This document shows positions 49,432 through 57,335 of a DNA stretch of 64,000 nt, piece after piece. Position 1 is the stretch's first letter, and each line of letters begins with the position of its first letter. The notes beneath the pieces are model-generated. The model was not told the origin of the DNA and did no database searches. It saw only the letters and a program-made list of their open reading frames with translations. Origin of the DNA: Candidatus Saccharibacteria bacterium oral taxon 488 (lineage in GTDB: Bacteria > Patescibacteriota > Saccharimonadia > Saccharimonadales > Saccharimonadaceae); the NCBI GenBank assembly GCA_013100825.1, contig CP040001.1:248001-312000 (forward strand), written 5' to 3'. A program made the translations under genes and the position numbers.

Positions 49432-50989
49432 CCACATAATCATCATCTGACCAATCTTCTTTGTCATCGTCGTCTGCGCTTCTTTTTTCATGATACGCCC
49501 CGCTCTCATCAAACCCGTCAGAGTCCTGACCTGCTCCCTCCACCAGCAGCAACCGTATCGCATAAACCACCATGTCCACCATATCATCATGAGTACCTTT
49601 CGGGAATTCAATCAGCTGCTCGCGTAACGCCTGCCCATTCTGAATATCCTTGACGATGTATATCCTACCAGCCTCAAAGAATCGGCTCACGGCCAGCAGT
49701 CGCCGTACCTTGTCTTTGTCGGGCTTCAAGCCAATAACAGGTAGTCCCGCCAGCAAATCCCGAAACACCAGCCCCAGCGCGCCCTCCTCTATACCAACCA
49801 CCTGCGGTTTGTATATTTCATCAAGCTCCCTTACCGTATCAGCAGTAACACTCGGCGAGGTTCGTTGGTTGCGTATCGCACGTATGTAGACATTTCCATC
49901 AGTGTACAGGTCAGCGACACCCATAGCGGTTGGGTCGGCCGTCTGGCGTTCACTGGCGGCAGGGTCGATTGTCAGCACCCTCGCCAGCCGTGCATGCTTA
50001 TCTGGCACCTGGCTCGGCTCACATTCTTTAATCCAATCAGGCTTGATGATAGCATCCTCTTCGCTGAACGGCTTGTGCTGATACTCCTGCGCAAAAGCAA
50101 TGCTGCCAACGAACTCTTGATCGCTCGGGTCATCTCGCATAGCCCTCAGCTTTTCCAGGCTGCGGTGCTCTGGCCACAAAGCCCGCTCTGTACCGTCCTC
50201 TTCCGTGGTGATTGCGTAAAACACCCGCGTTTGCCAACTCTTAAACACGTCTTGCTGTTTCATCACCTTATTTACGAGGCTGTCAAAGTGAAGAATCGTA
50301 CCGATTATAACAGCCCGCCCGCCTCTTGCCAGTGCTGGTATGGCCGCCTTGGTAAACCAATGATAGAGCTTTTGACGTTGCTCAGCACTCTTAATATTCT
50401 CGTCGTTCTCAATGTCGTCAAATATCATCAGCGTCGGTCGGGTGTGTCGATGGCGAATACCACGGATTTTCATACCAGAACCTTTGGCAGCATATTTAAT
50501 GCCGTTGCTCAACACAAACTCACCATCTTGCCAATCGTCACCCTTCATGTCGCCGAATAGCCACTTGATTTTCGGATTGTGTTCAAACTCATCTTTCAAT
50601 GCGTTGATGAACTCAGCTGCCTGAGTGTAGGTATCGCTGATTATCACCACGAACTCTTCCTGCTTAAAACAACCAGCCCACAACGGGTATGTCATATCTA
50701 CTGTGGTTGATTTAGCATGACCACGGGGTGCAATAACGCCAACTCGCCGATTGTCCTTGTTGCTGATCAGGTCTAATATCTCTTTGTGAAACGGCGGCGT
50801 TTCTAGTGGAAAATACGGCCGTGCGATGAACCAGCCGAAAAGGTGAATATTCTCCCGCCGCTTGAATATCGCCAGTAGATAGCGGCGTAGCTTGTCGCGG
50901 TCAGTATCCCAATACTTGTCGCAAAGCCGCAGAATATCCGCTCTGGTGAGATTATTCAAAGATGGCTGCCTTGAGCTCGTCGTCATCAA
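49427..50989 (-). CDS. Terminase large subunit
   Basis: 520 residues. ATPase: Walker A APRGHAKSTT near residue 92, Walker B TLMIFDDIEN near 190. Nuclease: VLTIDPAASE near 345, GIEEGALG near 405, and HDDMVDMVVYAIRL near 475 supply the acidic metal-binding residues of the RNase H-like fold. The acidic tail (~40 residues) is extra. It overlaps the small subunit by 38 bases. It packages DNA into the prohead through the portal. Confidence 0.94.
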   Translation of the reverse strand: MMTTSSRQPSLNNLTRADILRLCDKYWDTDRDKLRRYLLAIFKRRENIHLFGWFIARPYFPLETPPFHKEILDLISNKDNRRVGVIAPRGHAKSTTVDMTYPLWAGCFKQEEFVVIISDTYTQAAEFINALKDEFEHNPKIKWLFGDMKGDDWQDGEFVLSNGIKYAAKGSGMKIRGIRHRHTRPTLMIFDDIENDENIKSAEQRQKLYHWFTKAAIPALARGGRAVIIGTILHFDSLVNKVMKQQDVFKSWQTRVFYAITTEEDGTERALWPEHRSLEKLRAMRDDPSDQEFVGSIAFAQEYQHKPFSEEDAIIKPDWIKECEPSQVPDKHARLARVLTIDPAASERQTADPTAMGVADLYTDGNVYIRAIRNQRTSPSVTADTVRELDEIYKPQVVGIEEGALGLVFRDLLAGLPVIGLKPDKDKVRRLLAVSRFFEAGRIYIVKDIQNGQALREQLIEFPKGTHDDMVDMVVYAIRLLLVEGAGQDSDGFDESGAYHEKRSADDDDKEDWSDDDYVV

Positions 50990-51530
50990 TATCGCCTTCC
51001 TCTTTCGCTTTTTTCAGCTTCAAGTCTCGCTCGTCCCGCCAGCCGCAGACATTTTTCATAGTAAAGATAGCAAAACTTGGTGGCGCAGCACCGCTCAAAG
51101 CCACGTCAACGATGAACTCGCGCTGTAAATCCTTGGCAGTTTCGTAGGCTTCAGCGAATTCTGGATGTTCAGCACACCAGTTCTTCAGTGTATTGCGGTG
51201 AACGCCAATTTTTCTGGCAAAGCCTTCAAACCATGGGAAACGTTGCGGCAGGCGGCGCGAGACGTATTTGCCGCCCTCGGTGCCGACTATCTCCTGTTCT
51301 CTAATAATTTCTAGTGGCTCGATTGAAAAATAGTCAATGAGTTGCTGACAATACTCTGGCTTATATTTCGTTGGCTGTCCTGGTTCTGGTTGTTCAGGCT
51401 GTTTTGACAGCTTGACAGGTGGCTTTTTTTGCTTATCCTTAACAATCCCGCGCAGCTGCTGCTTCGAGTTTTTGCGATTAGCCTGCTTGCTACTTCGCCT
51501 GTTCCTGCGCATCATTTTTCTGGTTGCCAT
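50952..51530 (-). CDS. Terminase small subunit-like protein
   Basis: 192 residues from ATG 51530 (GGAG upstream). The N-terminal 40 residues are very basic; residues ~75-140 form a DNA-binding region with RKIGVHRNTLKNWCAEHPEF, a helix-turn-helix of small terminases. It overlaps terL. It should recognise the packaging site. Confidence 0.8.
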   Translation of the reverse strand: MATRKMMRRNRRSSKQANRKNSKQQLRGIVKDKQKKPPVKLSKQPEQPEPGQPTKYKPEYCQQLIDYFSIEPLEIIREQEIVGTEGGKYVSRRLPQRFPWFEGFARKIGVHRNTLKNWCAEHPEFAEAYETAKDLQREFIVDVALSGAAPPSFAIFTMKNVCGWRDERDLKLKKAKEEGDIDDDELKAAIFE

Positions 51531-51550
51531 GATAATTTCTCCAAATAAAA

Positions 51551-51589
51551 AAGCGGCTCTTTCGATCCGCAATTCCTAGGGCTATTATA
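51551..51589 (-). promoter_or_regulatory. Promoter-hairpin cassette 7 (terminase genes)
   Basis: Minus strand: TATAAT (51589-51584), then AATTGCGGATCG...GCCGC hairpin (51574-51551) and TTTTTT before the small terminase ATG. It stands just after the terminator at 51598-51625. Confidence 0.75.
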
Positions 51590-51597
51590 ACATAAAA

Positions 51598-51625
51598 GAG
51601 GCGGCACGTAATTCGCCACCGCCTC
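51598..51625 (-). terminator. Terminator ending the early/middle region
   Basis: GAGGCGG pairs with CCGCCTC around a 14-base loop, followed on the minus strand by CTTTTATG. It separates the upstream operon from the late cassette 7 promoter. Confidence 0.7.
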
Positions 51626-51680
51626 AGTCAACCTTTTAGGCGCACACATATTATTGACGTTTACGCCCATTATGTTTTAG

Positions 51681-51959
51681 CTAGCTTGATTTATCCATGT
51701 CATGAACTAAAGTCAGCTCATAAGATTTTCTAGTAAAATACTGAATAGTATTGCCGACGATGAGTTGCGGATCGTATTTAACCACGAACACACCATTCTT
51801 ATATCCAACAACTACACCCACTACTACTCTGCCATCTTTATCAATATTTCGAGCGAACGCCACTCTGTCGCCGATTTTTATTGTGCATTTCGACGTCAAT
51901 ATGTCTCGCTCTCGCTTACGTACGTCAGCCGCCTCCTTGATATTTCTAACTAGCCCCAT
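51681..51959 (-). CDS. Small phage protein with SH3-like pattern
   Basis: 92 residues. Central part IKIGDRVAFARNIDKDGRVV followed by VGVVVGYKNGVFVVKYD suggests a small beta-barrel. It overlaps the HNH gene upstream by 14 bases. Function unknown. Confidence 0.6.
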   Translation of the reverse strand: MGLVRNIKEAADVRKRERDILTSKCTIKIGDRVAFARNIDKDGRVVVGVVVGYKNGVFVVKYDPQLIVGNTIQYFTRKSYELTLVHDMDKSS

Positions 51960-52230
51960 TCCAAGCCTCCCTATTACCTTTACTTATATTGCAACTTCTA
52001 TGTGCCAACTGGCAATTCTCGATTGTTGTCAAGCCACCTTTACTAATTGGAATGATATGATCAATCGTACAATCTTTCATTGTCTCAATCGGCTTGTCGC
52101 AGAGTGAACAGATTGCTCCATTCTTATTTATCAGCTGTTTGCGGATAAATTGTGTAGTGCGAGTTTCTTTCAACCTGTAAACTCTAGGTGTTGGCGTTTT
52201 GTAGTTGCGCCCTTTGATCTTACGCTTCAT
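51946..52230 (-). CDS. HNH endonuclease
   Basis: 94 residues. CSLCDKPIE and HRSCN supply the zinc-binding cysteines; TIDHIIPISKGG is the catalytic DHI motif; NCQLAHRSCNISKG completes the HNH fold. HNH proteins beside terminase genes assist DNA packaging in many HK97-type phages. Two genes upstream of terminase here. Confidence 0.88.
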   Translation of the reverse strand: MKRKIKGRNYKTPTPRVYRLKETRTTQFIRKQLINKNGAICSLCDKPIETMKDCTIDHIIPISKGGLTTIENCQLAHRSCNISKGNREAWNGAS

Positions 52231-52263
52231 CAGTCACGCTCCTCGATATAGGAATAGACATTG

Positions 52264-52395
52264 CTATATTAACTTACTGCCTATTAAGAATATTGCCACC
52301 ATAGCCGCTGTAAACAAAATTATGATTACCGTGTAACATATATTAGCTATATGATTAATGCGTCCTAGGCTTTTTTCTAATTCTTTATCTGTCAT
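52264..52395 (-). CDS. Small membrane protein (43 aa)
   Basis: ATG 52395 with AAAGGAG upstream; stop at 52264-52266. The N-terminal ~15 residues are charged and the rest is one membrane segment (CYTVIIILFTAAMVAIFLIG). It overlaps the methyltransferase stop. Possibly a lysis-accessory or superinfection-exclusion protein; not recognised. Confidence 0.6.
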   Translation of the reverse strand: MTDKELEKSLGRINHIANICYTVIIILFTAAMVAIFLIGSKLI

Positions 52396-52879
52396 TTTCA
52401 ACTCCTTTCACAAAAAACAGCCACCGCGTCATTCCAGATTTATCGCCGAAGGCTGGTTTTTGAGGTAATATCTTTAGTAATTCAGTGGTTTTAATGTCGT
52501 GCTCGCTCCATTTCATAGCGACGACGCAACCAGGCTTTACGACGCGCAGGCATTCGCTCAAGCCTTTACTTAAAGTTTCTTGCCAGGTGTCTTTGTCTAA
52601 TTTGCCGTATTTCTTGGCAAGCCAGCTATTCTTGCCGCAGTTGATGAGGTGGGGCGGATCGAAGACAACGAAATTAAAACACTCATCGGGAAACTTCATG
52701 TCTGTAAAATCCAAAACAAAGTCTGGGTTGATTTCTAGTGTCCTGATTTTGTCTCTATCTTTCATCTCGATAGTTTCGCGGCGGCGATCTATGTACAGAA
52801 TATTTGGATGGTCTTTTTCAAAGTAAAACATGCGGCCGCCGCAACAAGCGTCAAGTATGGTTGTTGGGGTAGTTTTCAT
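52385..52879 (-). CDS. Phage SAM-dependent methyltransferase
   Basis: 164 residues. ILDACCGGRMFYF is motif I for SAM binding and VVFDPPHLINCG is the DPPH/DPPY-type catalytic motif of amino-methyltransferases, probably acting on DNA bases (N6-adenine or N4-cytosine). No restriction partner is adjacent; phages use such enzymes to evade restriction. Overlaps both neighbours slightly. Confidence 0.82.
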   Translation of the reverse strand: MKTTPTTILDACCGGRMFYFEKDHPNILYIDRRRETIEMKDRDKIRTLEINPDFVLDFTDMKFPDECFNFVVFDPPHLINCGKNSWLAKKYGKLDKDTWQETLSKGLSECLRVVKPGCVVAMKWSEHDIKTTELLKILPQKPAFGDKSGMTRWLFFVKGVENDR

Positions 52880-53313
52880 TTTTCCTCCGGCTTCTTAATT
52901 CGCACCAGGCGGCATTTTGTAATATATACCCCCATGATGCTTGTCCTATCGCCAGTCTCTAAGACTCTAAGCGCCGGTAGTCCCACGCCACACATCTCTA
53001 CAATCTGGCAGACGATGTTAATTTTGTTGCCAGTCTCCACATCTGGATAGATAACCAAAACATAATCGTGCATCCGCAACTTGTCATCGTCGCCTACTTC
53101 CCAGTCGTCGTAGGTAAAATGGCTTAAAACTAGGTCGCAGCATGCTGTGTGGTTGTGGTTGTAGTCGCTGTGGTCTAGCGGCTCTTTAATGTAGCCGTCC
53201 CATAGCGGTTGGCCGCAATTGTGGCACTCTGGACGGCCAGCGCAATAGCACAGGTCGTGTCCGTCGTTGCATGACAGCGAGCGAGGGTCGCCTGGTAGCT
53301 TTAGGTCATTCAT
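52876..53313 (-). CDS. Hypothetical protein with Cys/His-rich N-terminus
   Basis: 145 residues. The first ~65 residues contain CNDGHDLCYCAGRPECHNCG and a later HTACC, suggesting one or two zinc sites; the rest is strand-rich (YVLVIYPDVETGNKINIVCQ). It could be a phage DUF3850-like or zinc-binding accessory; not recognised. Confidence 0.6.
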   Translation of the reverse strand: MNDLKLPGDPRSLSCNDGHDLCYCAGRPECHNCGQPLWDGYIKEPLDHSDYNHNHTACCDLVLSHFTYDDWEVGDDDKLRMHDYVLVIYPDVETGNKINIVCQIVEMCGVGLPALRVLETGDRTSIMGVYITKCRLVRIKKPEEK

Positions 53314-53777
53314 TTCTCCTCCTCCAGTAACTCAGGGTTTTCGTGGATATTGCCTAATAATTCAAGCTCTTCATTGTATTTGGTATCTCCATAATATTCA
53401 GCGTCCTCTAGGTAATGAAGCCAATAATACTTTTTGTCTCCTACCCGAGTGAAACAACCAATAGAGTCTTTGCTAACCACTCCCGTAACAGTTTTCTCGA
53501 CTTCACCGGGACCAGCATACTGTTCAAAATAATGCATCTCAACGATGTCATTAACGAATATTTCGTTGCCATTTTCGTCTTTCATTCCTGTAGCCTGCTC
53601 AATGACATATCGCTCATTGTCTGGGTCTAACAAAATTCGCGCATACCACAAGTCAGCGTCATTGTTATCATATCCCTCAAATATAAATACATTGCCCAGA
53701 TTGTCTATACCTATGTCTTCTTCTTTAAGATAAGCCTTTTCTAGGTTATCCCAGACTCTGAACTTTATTTCACGCAT
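53310..53777 (-). CDS. YopX-family phage protein
   Basis: 155 residues. MREIKFRVWDNLEKAY at the start, ATGMKDENGNEIFVNDIVEM in the middle and LLGNIHENPELL at the end are the conserved blocks of the YopX family, common in phages of Firmicutes. Molecular function is unknown. Overlaps both neighbours by four to eight bases. Confidence 0.85.
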   Translation of the reverse strand: MREIKFRVWDNLEKAYLKEEDIGIDNLGNVFIFEGYDNNDADLWYARILLDPDNERYVIEQATGMKDENGNEIFVNDIVEMHYFEQYAGPGEVEKTVTGVVSKDSIGCFTRVGDKKYYWLHYLEDAEYYGDTKYNEELELLGNIHENPELLEEEK

Positions 53778-54111
53778 CTCTCAAAACCCCATAATGGTTA
53801 CTTGGTATTTCATTGCCGCCAGCTAGAATAAGTAGGTGAATAACATCTTTCAGCTCTCGGTTGTCGTGAGCGCTACGAATGCATGTCGTTGGATTCTCGT
53901 AATGATGATCGTTTTCCTCGATGTGCTGCTCGGCGGCTTTGCCAGTAAAGTACATGACCGCGCCATAATCTTTGCCGGCTTTGTTATTATCTAGGATCGT
54001 CCACATCGGCATATCAGTGGATCGATTGTCTTGATTGACCAGCTCGTCACTCAGGGCTTTAATGCGCCACAACAGGGCTTCTTCAGCTGGATTTTCTGCT
54101 ATGATTTTCAT
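53770..54111 (-). CDS. Phage hypothetical protein
   Basis: 113 residues, acidic and soluble, no motif recognised. It ends overlapping the YopX gene and starts right after the small membrane protein gene, so it is part of the same operon. Confidence 0.6.
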   Translation of the reverse strand: MKIIAENPAEEALLWRIKALSDELVNQDNRSTDMPMWTILDNNKAGKDYGAVMYFTGKAAEQHIEENDHHYENPTTCIRSAHDNRELKDVIHLLILAGGNEIPSNHYGVLRDA

Positions 54112-54333
54112 TTAGATTTCCTTTCCGTCCTTAAAACATTTACCATTGCCCATTTCTCCACCCATAGACCTACAACGAGCCGACAACTCAGAGTGCTTGT
54201 CAAAATCGTAGTTGCTTATACTGGAGCTAAAGCCAAGCAGTAGGGTAAAAACTAGCAGACTCAGAAAAGCAACGACAGCGTCTTTGGAAATCGACTTTCG
54301 TTGACTGTTGATTGATTTATTACTGCTTTTCAT
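54112..54333 (-). CDS. Small exported or membrane phage protein
   Basis: 73 residues from ATG 54333 (ATG 54336 also possible). A basic start, one hydrophobic segment (AVVAFLSLLVFTLLLGFSSS) and a ~35-residue outer part with two cysteines (ARCRSMGGEMGNGKCF). The single segment could anchor it with the C-terminus outside. Possibly a superinfection or surface protein; not recognised. Confidence 0.55.
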   Translation of the reverse strand: MKSSNKSINSQRKSISKDAVVAFLSLLVFTLLLGFSSSISNYDFDKHSELSARCRSMGGEMGNGKCFKDGKEI

Positions 54334-54538
54334 CATTTTCACCTCTGCTATTTTCGTTGATCGTTGGTTGATCGGGTCTTTTCCCCAACACGTCCTCCGC
54401 CTCGACCCGCTTGGCTTTTTTACGGCGAGTGCCGCGTCTTGACCTGCTGTAGTCGCCGCGATCAGCTTTATGGAATACACACAGCTTGTCGTCAAACCTC
54501 ACGCAGAGCCTGCCGCATTTTTCGCATGACGGCCACAT
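54320..54538 (-). CDS. Small zinc-finger-like phage protein
   Basis: 72 residues from ATG 54538. Starts MWPSCEKCGRLCVRF with a CxxCxxxC pattern and a later CVFH, followed by a very basic stretch (RSRRGTRRKKAKR). It overlaps the gene downstream and abuts the gene upstream. Function unknown, nucleic-acid binding plausible. Confidence 0.55.
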   Translation of the reverse strand: MWPSCEKCGRLCVRFDDKLCVFHKADRGDYSRSRRGTRRKKAKRVEAEDVLGKRPDQPTINENSRGENDEKQ

Positions 54539-54540
54539 GG

Positions 54541-54924
54541 TTAGATCTCCTCTCTCTTGATCATCTCGATAGCCAGCTCTAGCAACGCGTCCAGTGCAGT
54601 TTCTGCAACGCCGCATATGTCGCCTATCGGATAGCCTGCGTCGTTGTCGTAAGACGCCACCCAACCATATCTGAACGATCCTTGCCGAGCGGAGAGCGTC
54701 AACATGCCGTAGTCGAATCCATCAAGAATGCGGTTCGGTAGCTTCTCTAGCAAATAGTCAATCGTAAATCTCGGCGCTTGATCAAGAGACCTAGCAAAAC
54801 TGACGCCTTTAACAACCCCTGGCAGCTCACCCTCTCGCCTGATGAACAATCTATCCTCTGGTGTCCACCAAGGCTTGAGCTCGTGCAACTGCTTGCAAAG
54901 ATCGAACGTGTACAGTGTAACCAT
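54541..54924 (-). CDS. Phage hypothetical protein
   Basis: 127 residues, mixed alpha/beta, e.g. FTIDYLLEKLPNRILDGFDY and AETALDALLELAIEMIKREE. The composition resembles phage proteins of the DUF-rich accessory region. Not recognised. It is first in its operon, with AAAGGAG upstream of ATG 54924. Confidence 0.6.
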   Translation of the reverse strand: MVTLYTFDLCKQLHELKPWWTPEDRLFIRREGELPGVVKGVSFARSLDQAPRFTIDYLLEKLPNRILDGFDYGMLTLSARQGSFRYGWVASYDNDAGYPIGDICGVAETALDALLELAIEMIKREEI

Positions 54925-55014
54925 TTTTTAACTCCTTTCTTTATTTATACAAGGCAAAATATTTAGTGACGTCACCCCTGTTGTTTTATTCTCGCTTATT
55001 TATAGATACGCAAG

Positions 55015-55179
55015 TTAATCCAATTTATTAAGTATAATTTCATATTTGCCATCATCAAAGGTAACCTCCATACGATGATTTTTTGCAACCTTAAGTATTT
55101 CTACCATAAGGCTAAGAGCCAACTCTAACCTCATTCTTGTTGGGGCTACATTCCATAAAGTCCCTAGCGGTCCTAACAT
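55015..55179 (-). CDS. Small phage protein (54 aa)
   Basis: ATG 55179 behind AAAAGGAG; stop at 55015-55017. It begins MLGPLGTLWNVAPTRMRLEL and ends with a strand-like FDDGKYEIILNKLD. It lies directly downstream of the large structured RNA region. Unknown. Confidence 0.55.
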   Translation of the reverse strand: MLGPLGTLWNVAPTRMRLELALSLMVEILKVAKNHRMEVTFDDGKYEIILNKLD

Positions 55180-55201
55180 ATAATTCTCCTTTTAATTTAA
55201 C

Positions 55202-55810
55202 TCAACCGCATAACTGGTTGGCCATATAAGCAGCTAGGAAAAACTCACACGGGACTTAGCCAACATCTGCCCGTTACCAGCTAATGCTACTAGAAAACAC
55301 TTACTGCGATGAGCGACTAGCGACTGCTAGTTCACTGCTTATACAGCCAATTGACAACACCATTCGTAAAGCACTAATATGGTTAATTTGTTCTTGATGA
55401 TGTTGCCAGTTGATAGCATAATGGACCTTCGATCCCCGCTCTTAGCGTTAGTCTTAAAGGCAATTCGCGGTTTATTCCGCTACTAACCCGACAATACTTT
55501 AGCACCCGATTTTTATGCTACCAGTTGAACAGACGATACACGTTGCACTGCGGTGCGAATATTGAAGAACCGACTCACAACGTTTCACTATTTGCTCTCT
55601 GTTTATACGCTGGGTGGGCTAGCTCATAAACAGCAAGGTCTTCCTGTGCATATCATCTGTCCAGTTGAATAGACAATTGGGTGGGCTCGAACCACCGACG
55701 CGTACGTGTTGCAACACGGCTCTACCATCTGATTTACAATTGTCTATCCAGTTATGCGGTTGAATTGTTAATGTTCTACTGGGTACGATTTGTACCCGAT
55801 TGAGTAGTTT
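55202..55810 (-). ncRNA. Large multi-branched structured RNA (GOLLD/ROOL-like candidate)
   Basis: No ORF. A 16-base outer helix joins TCAACCGCATAACTGG (55763-55748, read on the minus strand as the 5' side) to 55217-55202. Inside are five arms, each closed by 9-13 base pairs: 55747-55737/55679-55669; 55660-55651/55538-55529; 55521-55513/55421-55413; 55407-55397/55363-55353; 55347-55335/55233-55221. CAACTGG or close variants recur in the junction. Several pairs are G-U only on the minus strand, which fixes the sense. The first arm is tRNA-like with a perfect T-arm (GGTGGTTCGAGCCCACC). An extra 5' hairpin lies at 55807-55776. Family name is a guess; the fold is supported by sequence. Confidence 0.75.
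55669..55747 (-). ncRNA. tRNA-like first arm of the structured RNA
   Basis: Acceptor-like stem of up to 11 pairs, T8/A9, a GGTAGAGC D-loop half and a canonical T-arm are present. The D-stem has two mismatches and the anticodon stem closes on a six-base loop TTGCAA, so it is not a normal tRNA (a GCA, i.e. Cys, anticodon would be implied). I treat it as a mimic or relic inside the larger RNA. Confidence 0.5.
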
Positions 55811-55839
55811 AATGACTTGCTTAGGTCAATGGTGGTTGC

Positions 55840-56319
55840 CTATTCAATCGGCTCTAGGTCTTTGATTGCCTTCTCAACATCAGCCTTTTTATACTTTTTG
55901 CCATCGATTTCGATGGTAGGCTCTGGAGTGTTCAGTTCGACAAAACTATAGCCAAGGTTTTTAAGGTCACTAACTGTATACCAGGAGCCTGCGTTGGTAT
56001 ACTCTTCATAAGCGCTCAACAAATAACAACCATCTACCTTCGCTAAAATCTTTTTGGTACCAATCATGTCCCTAACAAAGTCACCAGCACAAAGATCGTG
56101 CAGGGTTTTTTCTATTAGCTCGAGCATTTCACCTTTCCACCACGAATTATTGTCACCTTCAAGTTTATAAATATCTTTGCCTGCAAAGACGACCGTGGAT
56201 ACTTCACTGCCTGGTTTTGCTATATCAGTGCCGATATACACGTTGTCGCAATACTTATGAGTGACAGCACCTTCACGAACCCTGACTTTATCGCCAACCT
56301 TAAATCTTGTTACTGACAT
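55840..56319 (-). CDS. Phage hypothetical protein
   Basis: 159 residues. N-terminus RFKVGDKVRVREGAVTHKYC looks like a small beta-barrel, a second such unit follows near residue 75 (CAGDFVRDMIGTKKILAKVD), and the end IEIDGKKYKKADVEKAIKDL resembles a short domain repeated in phage accessory proteins. Not recognised further. It lies just upstream of the structured RNA. Confidence 0.6.
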   Translation of the reverse strand: MSVTRFKVGDKVRVREGAVTHKYCDNVYIGTDIAKPGSEVSTVVFAGKDIYKLEGDNNSWWKGEMLELIEKTLHDLCAGDFVRDMIGTKKILAKVDGCYLLSAYEEYTNAGSWYTVSDLKNLGYSFVELNTPEPTIEIDGKKYKKADVEKAIKDLEPIE

Positions 56320-56395
56320 CTTTATCCGCCTTCTACTTCCTGTAGATACATATTTAGCTTTTATCTATGCCTGACGAGTCAATGGCAAGCTGCGT

Positions 56396-57040
56396 TTATG
56401 CGTCGTCAGATTTTATCGGCGCAACGCCAGCCACAATCTCGTTTCCGTCCCAAGCATAATCTGGCGAGGACTTTATCAAGATTGGCTCATCATATTTGCC
56501 GACGTGAATGACTACGCCGCCCATCATGCCATCGCTCTGCTTGAACTGTCGCAGTGCCTCGATAAGCAGTTTAGGATTGACCACAACAGACTTTATGGGA
56601 AACGCCTCTGAACTTTTTTGCTCAACGAACGGGCGTGTCTCTGGAAAGCGCAGCTCGGTTTGCTCTTGGAATGGAATCTCGGCTTTAATCGGAAAACTCT
56701 CATCGATTGGCACCATTTCGCCGTACGGATTTGTGCGAACAATAATTTTGCCGTCATGAACATACGCTCGGTCAAAGTCAGTCTTCATGACTTTATCAGC
56801 GGCAACGAGCACACTCTGCGGAATGTTCATTGAGCAGGCTTTTGCGCCAGGCTCTGCATCGACCTCGCGGTGGATCAGCTTATAGCCGTCTGTAGCGATG
56901 AGCGTGGCTTTATATACACCCTTCTCCTGCTCGACAACCTCCAGTCTGACATTCTCCAGAACCTTATTTTGTGGTGTTGGCTTCTGCGCCATTTTATATA
57001 CAGCGATCTGCTGCTTGGTTAGCGAAACGATACTGCTCAC
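56396..57040 (-). CDS. Sliding-clamp (DnaN)-like phage protein
   Basis: 214 residues from GTG 57040, overlapping the upstream stop (GTGA). IATDGYKLIHREVDA near residue 50 mirrors the conserved ATDGHRLA element of the beta clamp, and DESFPIKAEIPFQEQ near 115 resembles the FPdy segment. The protein would cover about two of three clamp domains. It may be a phage processivity factor or a decoy for clamp-binding proteins. Moderate confidence. Confidence 0.6.
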   Translation of the reverse strand: MSSIVSLTKQQIAVYKMAQKPTPQNKVLENVRLEVVEQEKGVYKATLIATDGYKLIHREVDAEPGAKACSMNIPQSVLVAADKVMKTDFDRAYVHDGKIIVRTNPYGEMVPIDESFPIKAEIPFQEQTELRFPETRPFVEQKSSEAFPIKSVVVNPKLLIEALRQFKQSDGMMGGVVIHVGKYDEPILIKSSPDYAWDGNEIVAGVAPIKSDDA

Positions 57041-57273
57041 TTCTCCCACCAAAATCCTTTCTGCTCAGCCTCAGTCTCAGACGGTTTGTCGTCTTTTAGA
57101 CTGCCAGCTGACTTATTATTTATCTTGACCGCAATGTCTACGTTCCGAATGCCGTGCTCGAGCAGCCATTTCTTGGCCTTCTTGGCGGCTGGTTCGGTAG
57201 CGTAGGTTTTCGCGTGCGGCTTATTCTTCTCGTCGCTCCAGCGAACGGTAAATGTGCAATTCATCAGAGACAT
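57037..57273 (-). CDS. Small phage protein
   Basis: 78 residues; TFTVRWSDEKNKPHAKTYAT and AKKWLLEHGIRNVDIAVKI suggest a compact alpha/beta fold similar to small phage DUFs. Its ATG overlaps the stop of a 20-residue basic ORF (TAATG). Confidence 0.6.
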   Translation of the reverse strand: MSLMNCTFTVRWSDEKNKPHAKTYATEPAAKKAKKWLLEHGIRNVDIAVKINNKSAGSLKDDKPSETEAEQKGFWWEK

Positions 57274-57335
57274 TATGTAGCCTCCAGTTTCTTGCGCTTG
57301 CGACGCTGTTTTTTACGAAGTGCTTTTTTAGTCAT
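57273..57335 (-). CDS. 20-residue highly basic ORF
   Basis: ATG 57335 overlaps the stop of the upstream gene, and its own TAA (57275-57273) overlaps the next ATG. The peptide starts MTKKALRKKQ and is followed by RRKRKKLEAT: eleven of twenty residues are Lys or Arg. Coupling on both sides argues it is translated. It could bind nucleic acid or merely relay ribosomes. Confidence 0.5.
   Translation of the reverse strand: MTKKALRKKQRRKRKKLEAT

Noticed and set aside
55669..55747. A functional phage tRNA-Cys
   Set aside because: The T-arm is perfect, but the D-stem has two mismatches and the anticodon loop has six bases. It fits better as one arm of the larger branched RNA.
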